A DNA stretch of 16,085 nucleotides from Bdellovibrionales bacterium (GCA_026713205.1 JAPOOY010000285.1:1-16085), one strand, 5' to 3'; shown: positions 8,831 through 15,572, counted from the stretch's first letter. Numbers and translations: made by a program. The notes: generated by a model not told the origin, from the letters alone.

Positions 8831-9053
8831 TATACTCCTCCGGTTTGAAATTTTCCGGTTCTTCATAAGAAAAAGTACCTACACCCTTTATAACAGCCTA
8901 TAGGGGTCAAAAATTCAAACATGCGTTTTACCACAGAGCGACTTACAGTCGCAACCGTGTCAAAGCCGAACTCATTTTTGACCCCTATAGTCTGTTATAA
9001 AGGGCTTATGTCTCTTGAATAAAAACAGGAAAATTTCAAACCCGATCGGTATA
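8831..9053 (-). repeat. Complete palindromic MITE-like element, arm type A
   Basis: This is a 223-bp element. Its 26-bp ends, 8831-8856 and 9028-9053, are inverted copies sharing TATAC and GGTTTGAAATTTTCC, with mismatches between them. Inside are inverted type A arms: CCCTTTATAACAG plus CTATAGGGGTCAAAAAT at 8884-8914, and their complement at 8974-9003. The centre (about 8920-8973), read on the minus strand, gives GAGTTCGGCTTTGACACGG followed by hairpin TGCGACT-GTA-AGTCGCT and CTGTGG. It has no ORF of its own, so it would be non-autonomous if mobile. It lies between the convergent smc and HEAT-nuclease genes. The strand is assigned by core orientation. Confidence 0.88.
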
Positions 9054-9062
9054 AAGAGTATA

Positions 9063-10955
9063 TTATTCAACAGGTTCAATTTCTTTTCTCTCCAATTCTT
9101 CCCACAGCTTCTTCAAAGCTTCAGGGTTTATTTTTCTGTCTTTCCAGTTTGGGTATAGAGAGTAAAAGGGAAGATAAGGCAATGAGGGGTTTTTTTCTTC
9201 AGAATGTTTTACTCTCCAAACAGTCCATTTTTCATTTTCAAGATCTCGCTGTCTCTCTCTATCTTTTTTTTGTCTTTCTGTTTTATCATGATAAGGTCCG
9301 TCACATTCAATAAATAGCATGCTCTCCTTTCTCTCCTTTGACATAATGGTTTTATCACTGCTGACTATAGCAAGATCAATTCGGTAATCTTTTCCTTTCT
9401 CTGAATTTGTATGAACATATTGGGGCAGAACAATATAACCTTCTTCATGTATTTTTAGAAAAACCTCCACTTCAAACCAACTTTCAAATGGGGGCGGCAC
9501 TTTATTAGCCGGTTGGCTGTTTGGGTTGTCATATGTTAATCCTTTACCTGTTATTTGATATTCTCTAATTCTTTTTCTCAGTTCTCCGGCTTTTGATTCT
9601 TGAATTTCATAGTAACTTTTCAAAGCGATTTTTCCTTTTCCATATAAAGCTTTAAAAGCTTGTCGGGCCGCCTTGCGAACATTTTGATCTTTATCATACA
9701 AAGCTCTTGTCAATCGTTTAATGATAGTGGTTTTTCTTTCTTTTACGATATGAGTTGATAAGTGAAAAACATTTCTGCTAAAAGAATTTGTGAGTGTTTC
9801 CTTTAAAGCGGAAATAGCTTCTTTTTCTACTTCAGAATCGCTATTGGAGGAAATAATTTCAATTAAGGTATCAATAACCATAGCATATACGATATTGATT
9901 TTAACCATAGCCTTAATAGCCGCTTTTTGGACAAGAGGTTCAGGATCATGCTGTGCTTTTCTAATTAAAGTTTGAAGGATATGAAGCCTTATATCATTAG
10001 GAGTATTAGAATCGTCAAATATAATATTTTTTATGGGATATATAAATAAACTATAAAAAGTGCTTCCGTATCCTTTGTAAATTTTTTTTAAAGAATTTGG
10101 ATTTAATATTTCCAGTATGTTTCCCAGCGTTTTTACTGTGGCTGACCTTATTTCAGGATTCGGATCATTTAATCCTTCTCCCAAAAGCTGAATAGTTAGT
10201 GCATCTTTTGGATTTCTTTTTCTCAAAATTTTGATAATGTGTTTCTTTTCTTCGGAAGAAATTCCTTTTCCAATTTTTGCCGCTAACTTTCTGGCTGTTT
10301 TAATGGTAATATTTTTGGCTATATCTTCAAAAAAAGAGTATATTTCATTTCTTATATCAGCTTGTTTTTCACTATTAAAAAGCTCTAAACTATCAACTAA
10401 AATTCTTTGAGTTTTACGGTCTTTTGGTTTTGTCTCTCTGATTGATTTGACCAGATTTTGTTTTATTAAATTAAATTCTTCCGTTTCAAACTCTTCTGTT
10501 TCAGATAAAGTTTCACCCAATAGTCTATGCAATCTATACATTTTTGGTTTGCTTTGTCCAAGAGCGATAAAAAGGGCTTGAACCAAAGCCATCTGTATAT
10601 GGGAACTGTTTGTTCCGGCTTCTCCAATAACAAGAGCTAAATTTTTCTTTATCTCAACATTTGCCTCTTCAGCAAAGATTTGTTTAGCTACATTGGATTG
10701 TATTTTGGAAGGAGTTTTTTTCCAGACTTCACTCATTATCTCTTTAGAGGAAGACTCTCTCATCTGTTCTACATAGGAGGCTGCTGAGTCTGCTTCTGTG
10801 CTTTGCCCTGAAAAAGCCTGCCAACAATTTTTTATCCAATTTCCTATCTCAGATTGTGAACTGGCAGTGATTGGATATAAGAGAAAACAGCATAGGAGTA
10901 AATAAAATTTACCAATTATTATTTTTTTTATTGTTCTGCTCAGTAAATACATCAT
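9063..10955 (-). CDS. Exported or membrane-anchored HEAT-like protein with C-terminal PD-(D/E)XK nuclease domain
   Basis: 630 residues. Residues 1-31 hold a basic start, a hydrophobic core (IIIGKFYLLLCCFLLYPI) and a signal-peptidase-like TASSQS site, so the protein is predicted to be exported or N-terminally anchored. Residues ~40-440 are helical with HEAT-like repeats, clearest near 255-285, 322-355 and 405-437 (for example DPNPEIRSATVKTLGNI and DKDQNVRKAARQAFKAL). Residues ~488-590 resemble the Vsr-like REase_MTES_1575/DUF559 nucleases: E495, D527 in YRIDLAIV, E550 and D552 in FIECDGPYH, then DRERQRDLENEKWTVWRVKHS. The catalytic-type residues look intact. It starts 3 bases after the ParD-like gene with no strong ribosome site, so it is probably translationally coupled. 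By eye the gene is more AT-rich than the core genes. The nuclease fold is well supported; the biological role is unknown. Confidence 0.85.
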   Translation of the reverse strand: MMYLLSRTIKKIIIGKFYLLLCCFLLYPITASSQSEIGNWIKNCWQAFSGQSTEADSAASYVEQMRESSSKEIMSEVWKKTPSKIQSNVAKQIFAEEANVEIKKNLALVIGEAGTNSSHIQMALVQALFIALGQSKPKMYRLHRLLGETLSETEEFETEEFNLIKQNLVKSIRETKPKDRKTQRILVDSLELFNSEKQADIRNEIYSFFEDIAKNITIKTARKLAAKIGKGISSEEKKHIIKILRKRNPKDALTIQLLGEGLNDPNPEIRSATVKTLGNILEILNPNSLKKIYKGYGSTFYSLFIYPIKNIIFDDSNTPNDIRLHILQTLIRKAQHDPEPLVQKAAIKAMVKINIVYAMVIDTLIEIISSNSDSEVEKEAISALKETLTNSFSRNVFHLSTHIVKERKTTIIKRLTRALYDKDQNVRKAARQAFKALYGKGKIALKSYYEIQESKAGELRKRIREYQITGKGLTYDNPNSQPANKVPPPFESWFEVEVFLKIHEEGYIVLPQYVHTNSEKGKDYRIDLAIVSSDKTIMSKERKESMLFIECDGPYHDKTERQKKDRERQRDLENEKWTVWRVKHSEEKNPSLPYLPFYSLYPNWKDRKINPEALKKLWEELERKEIEPVE

Positions 10956-10958
10956 CTG

Positions 10959-11183
10959 CTATCTCATGTTGTCAAACTCATAGGGGATGAGTTGTTTATC
11001 ACAAACTTCTTTTTGGGCCAACAGGATATCTTTAATGAAGTTATACGGCAAATCAGAATTTTCCTCCGAGATTTTCCCAATTCGTGACCAGCGCTCAATT
11101 TGTGTGGGAAGAGATCGATTAAACACATCCGCATAATGGCGTGCCTCCGATATTAATTTGTCAGAAAGTTTAATAGTTGCCAT
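10959..11183 (-). CDS. ParD-like antitoxin-family protein
   Basis: 74 residues from the preferred start MATIKLSD. It resembles the ParD_like antitoxin family: an IKLSDKLISEARHYA strand-helix start, a SLPTQIERWSRIGKISE helix, and the DLPYNFIKDILLAQ tail typical of that family. Such proteins are usually DNA-binding antitoxins that repress their own operon. An ATG four codons upstream (11195) is possible, but GGAGGG (complement of 11188-11193) sits inside that extension with good spacing to the ATG at 11183, which favours the shorter form. No RelE/ParE-type toxin is adjacent; the next gene, 3 bases on, is the HEAT-nuclease. Family membership is likely; an antitoxin role here is inference. Confidence 0.78.
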   Translation of the reverse strand: MATIKLSDKLISEARHYADVFNRSLPTQIERWSRIGKISEENSDLPYNFIKDILLAQKEVCDKQLIPYEFDNMR

Positions 11184-11187
11184 ATTG

Positions 11188-11193
11188 CCCTCC
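11188..11193 (-). promoter_or_regulatory. Ribosome binding site deciding the ParD-like start
   Basis: Minus-strand GGAGGG lies four bases before the ATG at 11183 and overlaps the alternative upstream ATG at 11195. It supports initiation at MATIKLSD. Confidence 0.65.
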
Positions 11194-11298
11194 ATTATGT
11201 GGAGTTTTTATCATAAATCAAAATAGGTAAAAAAGAAACCACAGAGATTTCAGATCAGAAGTGAGCCCTCTATTCTCTTAATGGAGAGCATTTATAAA

Positions 11299-11304
11299 TA
11301 TAAT
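11299..11304 (+). promoter_or_regulatory. Possible -10 box for the XRE-family gene
   Basis: A perfect TATAAT lies 47 bases before the XRE-family start, in the 150-167 base divergent intergenic region. No good TTGACA-like -35 sits at the expected distance, so the promoter is weak, activator-dependent or a chance match in AT-rich DNA. Confidence 0.35.
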
Positions 11305-11350
11305 AAAAATAATGGAAAAAACATTGTTAAATTAAGGGAGGTAACAGCAC

Positions 11351-11647
11351 ATGAGCATTAAATATGGCTTAAAAAATTTAGAAAAAGATTATGGACCTTT
11401 CACTTTTAGTGATTTGCTTCTTATACAAAGGGAGGATAAGGGATGGACTCAAACAAAAATGGCTGGTGTATTGGGTCTGTCAAAACAAAAGTTATGTGAT
11501 TTTGAAAAAGGACGCCGACTTCCCTCTGTTAAAACTGTTGCGAGATGGGCCAAAAAAATGAAACAACCTCAAAAAGTATGGGTTCAAGTTGTTTTACAGG
11601 ACCAACTCAGACGGGATAAATTAACACTAAAAGTGTCTGTCGCCTGA
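11351..11647 (+). CDS. XRE-family helix-turn-helix regulator, HigA/antitoxin-like
   Basis: 98 residues with one helix-turn-helix at about residues 22-70: LLLIQREDKGWTQTKMAGVL, then LSKQKLCDFEKGRRLPSVKT, the usual XRE pattern of helices 2-4. The N-terminal YGLKNLEKDYGPFTFSDLL segment resembles small antitoxin-like regulators often encoded beside RelE/HigB toxins. A strong GGGAGGT (11336-11342) precedes the ATG by eight bases. It is divergent from the ParD-like/nuclease pair and shares their upstream region, so it may control both transcripts. No cognate toxin is next to it. DNA binding is well supported; the target is inferred. Confidence 0.85.
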   Translation: MSIKYGLKNLEKDYGPFTFSDLLLIQREDKGWTQTKMAGVLGLSKQKLCDFEKGRRLPSVKTVARWAKKMKQPQKVWVQVVLQDQLRRDKLTLKVSVA

Positions 11648-11711
11648 TAAAAGGCACATAAATTTTTTTCAGTTATATGGCATTCTTTTAACTTCAATCA
11701 AAACAATCCGC

Positions 11712-12446
11712 TTAATTAAAAATCCCGTGGAAAAACTTTTGCATTTCCTCCCAGGAGGATTGATCCGCTTTTTCATCATAGGCTGTGGGAATATCAAACT
11801 TCTTGCCATTCTCTGTGGCTTTAGGATTGGTAAATCCATGATGGGCGTTCGGGTAACCGATAAATTGATAATCCACACCCGCATCTTCCATTTCTTTCTT
11901 AAAACTTTTCACTTTTTCCTCAAGGATGAAAGCATCCGCTTCCCCATGACAAACCAAAATTTTAGCTTTGACCTGACCGGCCTGAATGGCTGTTTGCGGA
12001 TCTAAGTCTCCGTGAAAACTGACGACCCCTGTAACATCCGCGCCCAGACGGGCCAAATGGAGGGATAAAGCGCCCCCCAGGCAATAACCAATGGAGGCCG
12101 TTTTTGTTTCATCTGTTTGCTTGAGGTTTTTCAGCGTGTTTAAGTAGGAGCGCATCCTTTCAGAAGTCTTTTCCATATCGGCAAATAACCTATTCATGGC
12201 ATTTGTCGCCTCCTCCGCAGTGTTGGCAGTCCACCCTTCTCCATAAATATCCACGGCCAAAGCTGAGTAGCCCAATTCCGCCAGAGCGTTAGCGCGGCTC
12301 TTAATATAATCCGTTAATCCCCAAAACTCGGGAATGACCAAAACTCCAGGCCGGGGAGTTTCCTGATCAGCCGGACAAGCCAGATGGGATTTGGATGTAT
12401 GCTCGTCAAAATTTATGTGGATTGTTTCTGTATGAACAGCGCTCAT
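11712..12446 (-). CDS. Dienelactone hydrolase-family protein
   Basis: 244-residue alpha/beta hydrolase of the dienelactone hydrolase family, a usual length. The catalytic triad is visible: Cys122 in GYCLGG, Asp171 in CHGEADAFI, and His203 in NAHHGF. Glu40 (PEFWGL) matches the conserved Glu that activates the nucleophile. No signal peptide, so cytosolic. The substrate cannot be read from sequence; family members hydrolyse dienelactones and other small esters or lactones, and no aromatic-degradation genes are nearby. A strong AAGGAGGG (complement of 12454-12461) precedes the start. It is convergent with the XRE-family gene and appears to be a single-gene transcript. Confidence 0.92.
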   Translation of the reverse strand: MSAVHTETIHINFDEHTSKSHLACPADQETPRPGVLVIPEFWGLTDYIKSRANALAELGYSALAVDIYGEGWTANTAEEATNAMNRLFADMEKTSERMRSYLNTLKNLKQTDETKTASIGYCLGGALSLHLARLGADVTGVVSFHGDLDPQTAIQAGQVKAKILVCHGEADAFILEEKVKSFKKEMEDAGVDYQFIGYPNAHHGFTNPKATENGKKFDIPTAYDEKADQSSWEEMQKFFHGIFN

Positions 12447-13062
12447 GATTTTACCCTCCTTAAAGTGTATCCTTTAGTGACATTGATTCAATTTGAGATT
12501 CCTGTTTGTAAAAAAAATTTTATTAAAGATCATAAGGAATTTATAACTTGAATTTAAAGAAAAAAGCAATTGGGAAAAAAACTGTTTTATACACACCCTG
12601 GTTGAGTTTTAAATTTTTCAGATGAAAGGCTGATTTTTGTTTTATGCCGATCCGGTTTGAATTTTGAGGGATTATATACTTAACGCCGCATTTAAGAAAA
12701 TGGGGGCTTATACCAATCGTGTTTGAGTTTTGAAATTTAAAAAAGAGTGTATTCCTCAAGAGAAAATTTCCATGTTAAGATCGGATTGAAATATATTAAT
12801 TGTGTTTGAGTCTTGAGGTTTTCCAGTGGAAAAATGTTATTCACAGAGGATTCTCGGTGATTCCCAAAATGAGACACTTTCAGGACCTTTTATCTGTAAA
12901 AAAATCTCTTTTATCTATTAGAAAAGGATTTTTCGTTATTTGAGAAATACTTTTGTCCAGTTATTTATTAAAAAATTCCTTTTAAAATCCATTCCTGGAA
13001 AATTCTTTTTGGTTTTAAAGAAATTTTCCGTTATTGCAAAGAGAAGATGATATACTTCCAGT
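12447..13062. repeat. Gene-free stretch with four degenerate, same-direction element ends
   Basis: Four copies of the element's left-terminal motif point the same way: about 12596-12620 (GGTTGAGTTTTAAATTTTTC), 12643-12670 (TATGCCGATCCGGTTTGAAT), 12709-12740 (TATACCAATCGTGTTTGAGT) and 12793-12824 (TGTGTTTGAGTCTTGAGGTT). They are about 55-80 bases apart and have no cores or matching right ends. The rest of the interval (12825-13062) is AT-rich with no gene visible. It ends with TATACT (13051-13056) close to the next start. Confidence 0.55.
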
Positions 13063-13458
13063 ATGTATTGGCGGTTTTTTATCATGTTGGTTTTTTTATT
13101 CTCCAGTTTACAAATTGTGGGGGATGAGTTAGTTGAACCGGATTTGTTGGAAGCGGCCCTTCAGGAAATAGAGGAAGATGAATCCGAAAAAAGACATAAA
13201 AGAAAATTAGCGGAAAAAGATCGTCGTCAAATACAAGAAATAGAACCTTCAGACACTTCATCCTCTGCCGAACAAAATTTTGATTTTGGTGATGTGGTTG
13301 TTACCATTTCTGAACGCGAGTTGGAGGATGTTCCTCATGTTTATTTGCAAAAACCGGACAATCAGTCCCCATCTTTAACCGTAAAAAAGCCACCTAAAAG
13401 GCAAACAAGCTCTATAAAGCCTCAGGAACAAACACAAAGAGAGCCCTCTTCTAAATAG
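13063..13458 (+). CDS. Small predicted exported protein of unknown function
   Basis: 131 residues. An N-terminal hydrophobic segment (FFIMLVFLFSSLQIV) followed by GDELVEP fits a signal peptide. The mature part is low-complexity and highly charged: an acidic then Lys/Arg/Glu-rich helical stretch (residues ~30-60), a middle section FDFGDVVVTISERELEDVPH, and a Lys/Pro/Gln-rich tail (KKPPKRQTSS). I recognise no domain. There is no clear ribosome binding site at the first ATG; the Met at residue 8 (13084) is an alternative start. The gene stands alone between repeat clusters. The export signal and lack of stops support a real gene, but only moderately. Confidence 0.5.
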   Translation: MYWRFFIMLVFLFSSLQIVGDELVEPDLLEAALQEIEEDESEKRHKRKLAEKDRRQIQEIEPSDTSSSAEQNFDFGDVVVTISERELEDVPHVYLQKPDNQSPSLTVKKPPKRQTSSIKPQEQTQREPSSK

Positions 13459-13493
13459 CGCGTCTATTAATTTATACTCCTCTTAAGGAAAGA

Positions 13494-13765
13494 TATACCG
13501 ATCGTCTTTGAAAATTTCCGGTTTTTATTTAAGAGACATAAGCCCTTTATAACAGATTCCAGGGGTCAAAAATGAGCACGAATTTGACACAGATGTGACA
13601 GGTGCAGACCCCAAGAGTGATGAAATGTCAAAAATGAGTTCGGCTTTGACACAGATGCGACTGTAAGTCGCACTAAAGCAAAACGCAGGGCTGAATTGGC
13701 TGTTATAAAGGGTGTAAGTATTTTTTCTTATGAAGAGCCGGAAAATTTCAAATCGGAGGAGTATA
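13494..13765 (+). repeat. Complete palindromic MITE-like element, arm type A, with internal duplication
   Basis: 272 bp, in the opposite orientation to the copy at 8831-9053. The left end is TATACCGATCGTCTTTGAAA and the right end TTTCAAATCGGAGGAGTATA. Arms are AAGCCCTTTATAACAG (left) and GTTATAAAGGGTGTAAG (right). The core at 13627-13690 keeps GAGTTCGGCTTTGACACAGA and hairpin TGCGACT-GTA-AGTCGCA. It is longer than the other full copy because part of the core occurs twice (13565-13599 and 13627-13661, 30 of 35 positions equal). Just upstream, TATACTCCTC at 13473-13482 looks like another solo element end. Confidence 0.87.
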
Positions 13766-13834
13766 ACTTCCTGTCAGAAAGTCCTCCTAGACCTTCCGAC
13801 TTAAAAAACATAAAACGCAATCCCGATCGGTTTA
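13766..13834. other. Short spacer between element and rnc, with a solo element end
   Basis: TCCCGATCGG (13821-13830) matches the inner part of the element's right end and lies almost directly against the rnc stop codon. Nothing else is recognised. Confidence 0.45.
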
Positions 13835-14542
13835 TTAAGAACCTTGATGAAAGGGAATATTCATTTTTATAAGGGCATCTTTAGCGGCCAATTGTTCCGC
13901 TTCTTTTTTACGATGGTTGAAGCCTGAACCAAGAAGCTTATCTTTTAAAACCACCTCCATATAAAAGACTTTTTCATGTTCCGGTCCCTGTGCTTTTTTC
14001 ATTCTGTAGATAGGAGGTATTTTATAATTTTTTTGGCACCATTCCTGAAGAAGGGATTTGTAGTCCACAGCAAAATCTTTTTTATGGATTTTTTCCGTAA
14101 AAAGCTGCTGGATAACTTTTTTTGCCGCTGAAAATCCTCCATCCAGATAGACAGCTCCTAAAAAAGCTTCCAAAGCTTCGGCAATAAGACGGGGATTTTC
14201 TGTATCTGATTTATGCCCTGTATTCAGACATTTTTGGATGCCTATTTTGCGTCCAATTTCTGTAAGTGTGGGGCCGCTCACCAGGCCGCTTCGTGTTTTT
14301 GTTAAAAATCCCTCATCCTTTTTCGGATCAGCGGACATAAGGAGATCGGAAATCGCCAAACCCAGTACGGCATCACCCAGAAACTCCAGTCTTTCATTAT
14401 GATCACAGGTTTTATCGGAAGAGCTTTTATGATTAAGGGCTGTTTGAAGGAGGAGGGGGTTTTTAAAAGAATGCCATTTTTCCAGAGGACTTTTCTTTCC
14501 TTTTTTCCTGAAGTATTTAAGAAAGGTAAAATTTATAGACAT
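13835..14542 (-). CDS. rnc: Ribonuclease III
   Basis: 235-residue cytosolic double-strand-specific endoribonuclease that processes rRNA precursors and structured RNAs. The catalytic domain carries the signature NERLEFLGDAVL (residues 49-60; E53 and D57 match metal-binding residues). The second metal-site helix reads LIAEALEAFLGAVYLDGG, where E125 is conserved but residue 122 is Glu in place of the usual Asp (E. coli D114). The double-stranded-RNA-binding domain spans about residues 160-232 (DYKSLLQEWCQKN to AEQLAAKDALIKM). No strong ribosome site precedes the start. The gene begins 14 bases after the outer-membrane protein gene ends, so it is probably its downstream operon partner. Confidence 0.95.
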   Translation of the reverse strand: MSINFTFLKYFRKKGKKSPLEKWHSFKNPLLLQTALNHKSSSDKTCDHNERLEFLGDAVLGLAISDLLMSADPKKDEGFLTKTRSGLVSGPTLTEIGRKIGIQKCLNTGHKSDTENPRLIAEALEAFLGAVYLDGGFSAAKKVIQQLFTEKIHKKDFAVDYKSLLQEWCQKNYKIPPIYRMKKAQGPEHEKVFYMEVVLKDKLLGSGFNHRKKEAEQLAAKDALIKMNIPFHQGS

Positions 14543-14556
14543 TTACAGAACTCAAT

Positions 14557-15096
14557 TTAAAAATATATTGAAGTGATAATCCCCGCGTTAATATGGAGAT
14601 TATATTTAATATAATCTTTACGGGGTTTTCCTCTCCGCCACCCGTAAATTCCGCAGAAGGGACGGATACTGAGATAGGGATTAAGAAACCAACTGAGTCC
14701 AAACCTTGCATACCCTCCCAATAAAGGGGAGGGGATGAAACCCAAAGTGAGAGAGGGGACAATTCTGGCTCTCCTGTGATTCCTGAAAAAATTAAATTTA
14801 AAAAAGGGGGAGATAAAGGAGTGGTCAAAAAGTTGTATTTTTCCTCCCACTTCGTAATAGCCGAAGTTACGGCTGATTTCCAAAGCGGAAAAATAAGTAT
14901 TCATTTGTCCGTCATATCCTGAAACCTCTGTAGAGGCGGCAGGACTGTTTTTCTCTTTAAGATTATAAAATGTGTAGCCGCTGGTAACAGACAGGCTCCA
15001 TGTGCGGTTTTTTGGCCTTTTTCCCGCATCAGCGGAAAATCCTGAACTGCATAAGATGATGAATACAGCAAAAAAGCCGGGTAATGGATTTCTCAT
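14557..15096 (-). CDS. Predicted outer-membrane beta-barrel protein
   Basis: 179 residues with a signal peptide (PGFFAVFIILCSSGFSA, likely cleaved near residue 22). The mature part has alternating hydrophobic/polar strands rich in Tyr, Phe and Gly (WSLSVTSGYTFY, YYEVGGKIQLF, RIVPSLTLGFI, YARFGLSWFL, NLHINAGIITSIYF). It ends in Phe, the usual C-terminal signal for Bam-dependent outer-membrane barrels. Size suggests about 8 strands. Similarity to small lipid A-modifying barrels such as PagL was considered, but I cannot identify the catalytic His/Ser pair, so no function is assigned. A strong AGGAGGG (complement of 15107-15113) precedes the ATG. It lies 14 bases upstream of rnc. Confidence 0.72.
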   Translation of the reverse strand: MRNPLPGFFAVFIILCSSGFSADAGKRPKNRTWSLSVTSGYTFYNLKEKNSPAASTEVSGYDGQMNTYFSALEISRNFGYYEVGGKIQLFDHSFISPFFKFNFFRNHRRARIVPSLTLGFIPSPLLGGYARFGLSWFLNPYLSIRPFCGIYGWRRGKPRKDYIKYNLHINAGIITSIYF

Positions 15097-15346
15097 GGGT
15101 TTGCTTCCCTCCTGATGTTGTTCGTTTGCTGTGGGGAAGAGTTTTGTATGAAATAGCCCTTTTGTTAATTAGTCCCCTTATTGTATGGAGTCGTTGTTTC
15201 TGTGTCACCTGGCTCTGGCCTATTGGACAGTAGGAGGGGAATTGATAAAAATAGAAAGGATTCAAAAACCGGAAGATTAGATCTATCCCCTTTAAGAGTG
15301 TTTGGTTGAAAAGGGAGATGCAATCAGTTATAAGAGTTCTTGTTTG
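15097..15346. other. Intergenic region between divergent genes; nothing recognised
   Basis: This should hold the promoter of the outer-membrane protein/rnc pair on the minus strand and perhaps that of serA on the plus strand. I found no convincing promoter pair, RNA gene or protein-coding signal. Confidence 0.35.
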
Positions 15347-15551
15347 ATACGGATCGGGTTTGAATTTTGAGGTTTTTTAGAGGTAAGATGTTCCTTCATG
15401 AGCTTAAAGGGTTTAAAAGTGAGTTCGGCTTTGACACAAATGCAACTGTAAGTCGTTCTGTGGCAAAACGCATGTGTGAACTTTTGAACCCTTTAAGCTC
15501 ATGAAGGAAGAAGTTATACATTCAATTTTGAAAATTTCAAAATTCAAACCA
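15347..15551 (+). repeat. Palindromic intergenic element, arm type B, next to the serA start
   Basis: About 205 bp. The left end is ATACGGATCGGGTTTGAATT and the right end is TTTCAAAATTCAAACC. The type B arms 15391-15419 and 15481-15509 are inverted copies matching at 28 of 29 positions (TTCCTTCATGAGCTTAAAGG). The 61-base loop holds the conserved core: GAGTTCGGCTTTGACACAAA, a hairpin TGCAACT-GTA-AGTCGTT with mismatches, and GGCAAAACGCATG. The element ends about 20 bases before the serA ATG, so a transcript starting upstream would carry the hairpin in its leader. Confidence 0.85.
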
Positions 15552-15572
15552 GAAAAATGTGAGGATGTGGCA

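Noticed and set aside
10862..10955. Lipoprotein signal in the HEAT-nuclease (two Cys in the hydrophobic segment)
   Set aside because: The residues before each Cys do not make a lipobox and the Cys are inside the hydrophobic core; a signal-peptidase I site or plain anchor fits better.
11642..11670. Terminator after the XRE-family gene (GCCT/AGGC then a T-run)
   Set aside because: The stem is only four pairs, overlaps the stop codon and is separated from the T-run by several bases.
14557..15096. PagL-type lipid A deacylase
   Set aside because: Size and barrel pattern fit, but I cannot place the catalytic His-x-Ser pair and Glu convincingly.
14517..15265. Minus-strand ORFs 14517-14828 and 15029-15265
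   Set aside because: They overlap the outer-membrane protein gene in another frame; the chosen frame has a signal peptide, a strong ribosome site and a C-terminal Phe.
1..15551. CRISPR array
   Set aside because: The repeats are long, palindromic, dispersed and in both orientations, without regular spacers or cas genes.
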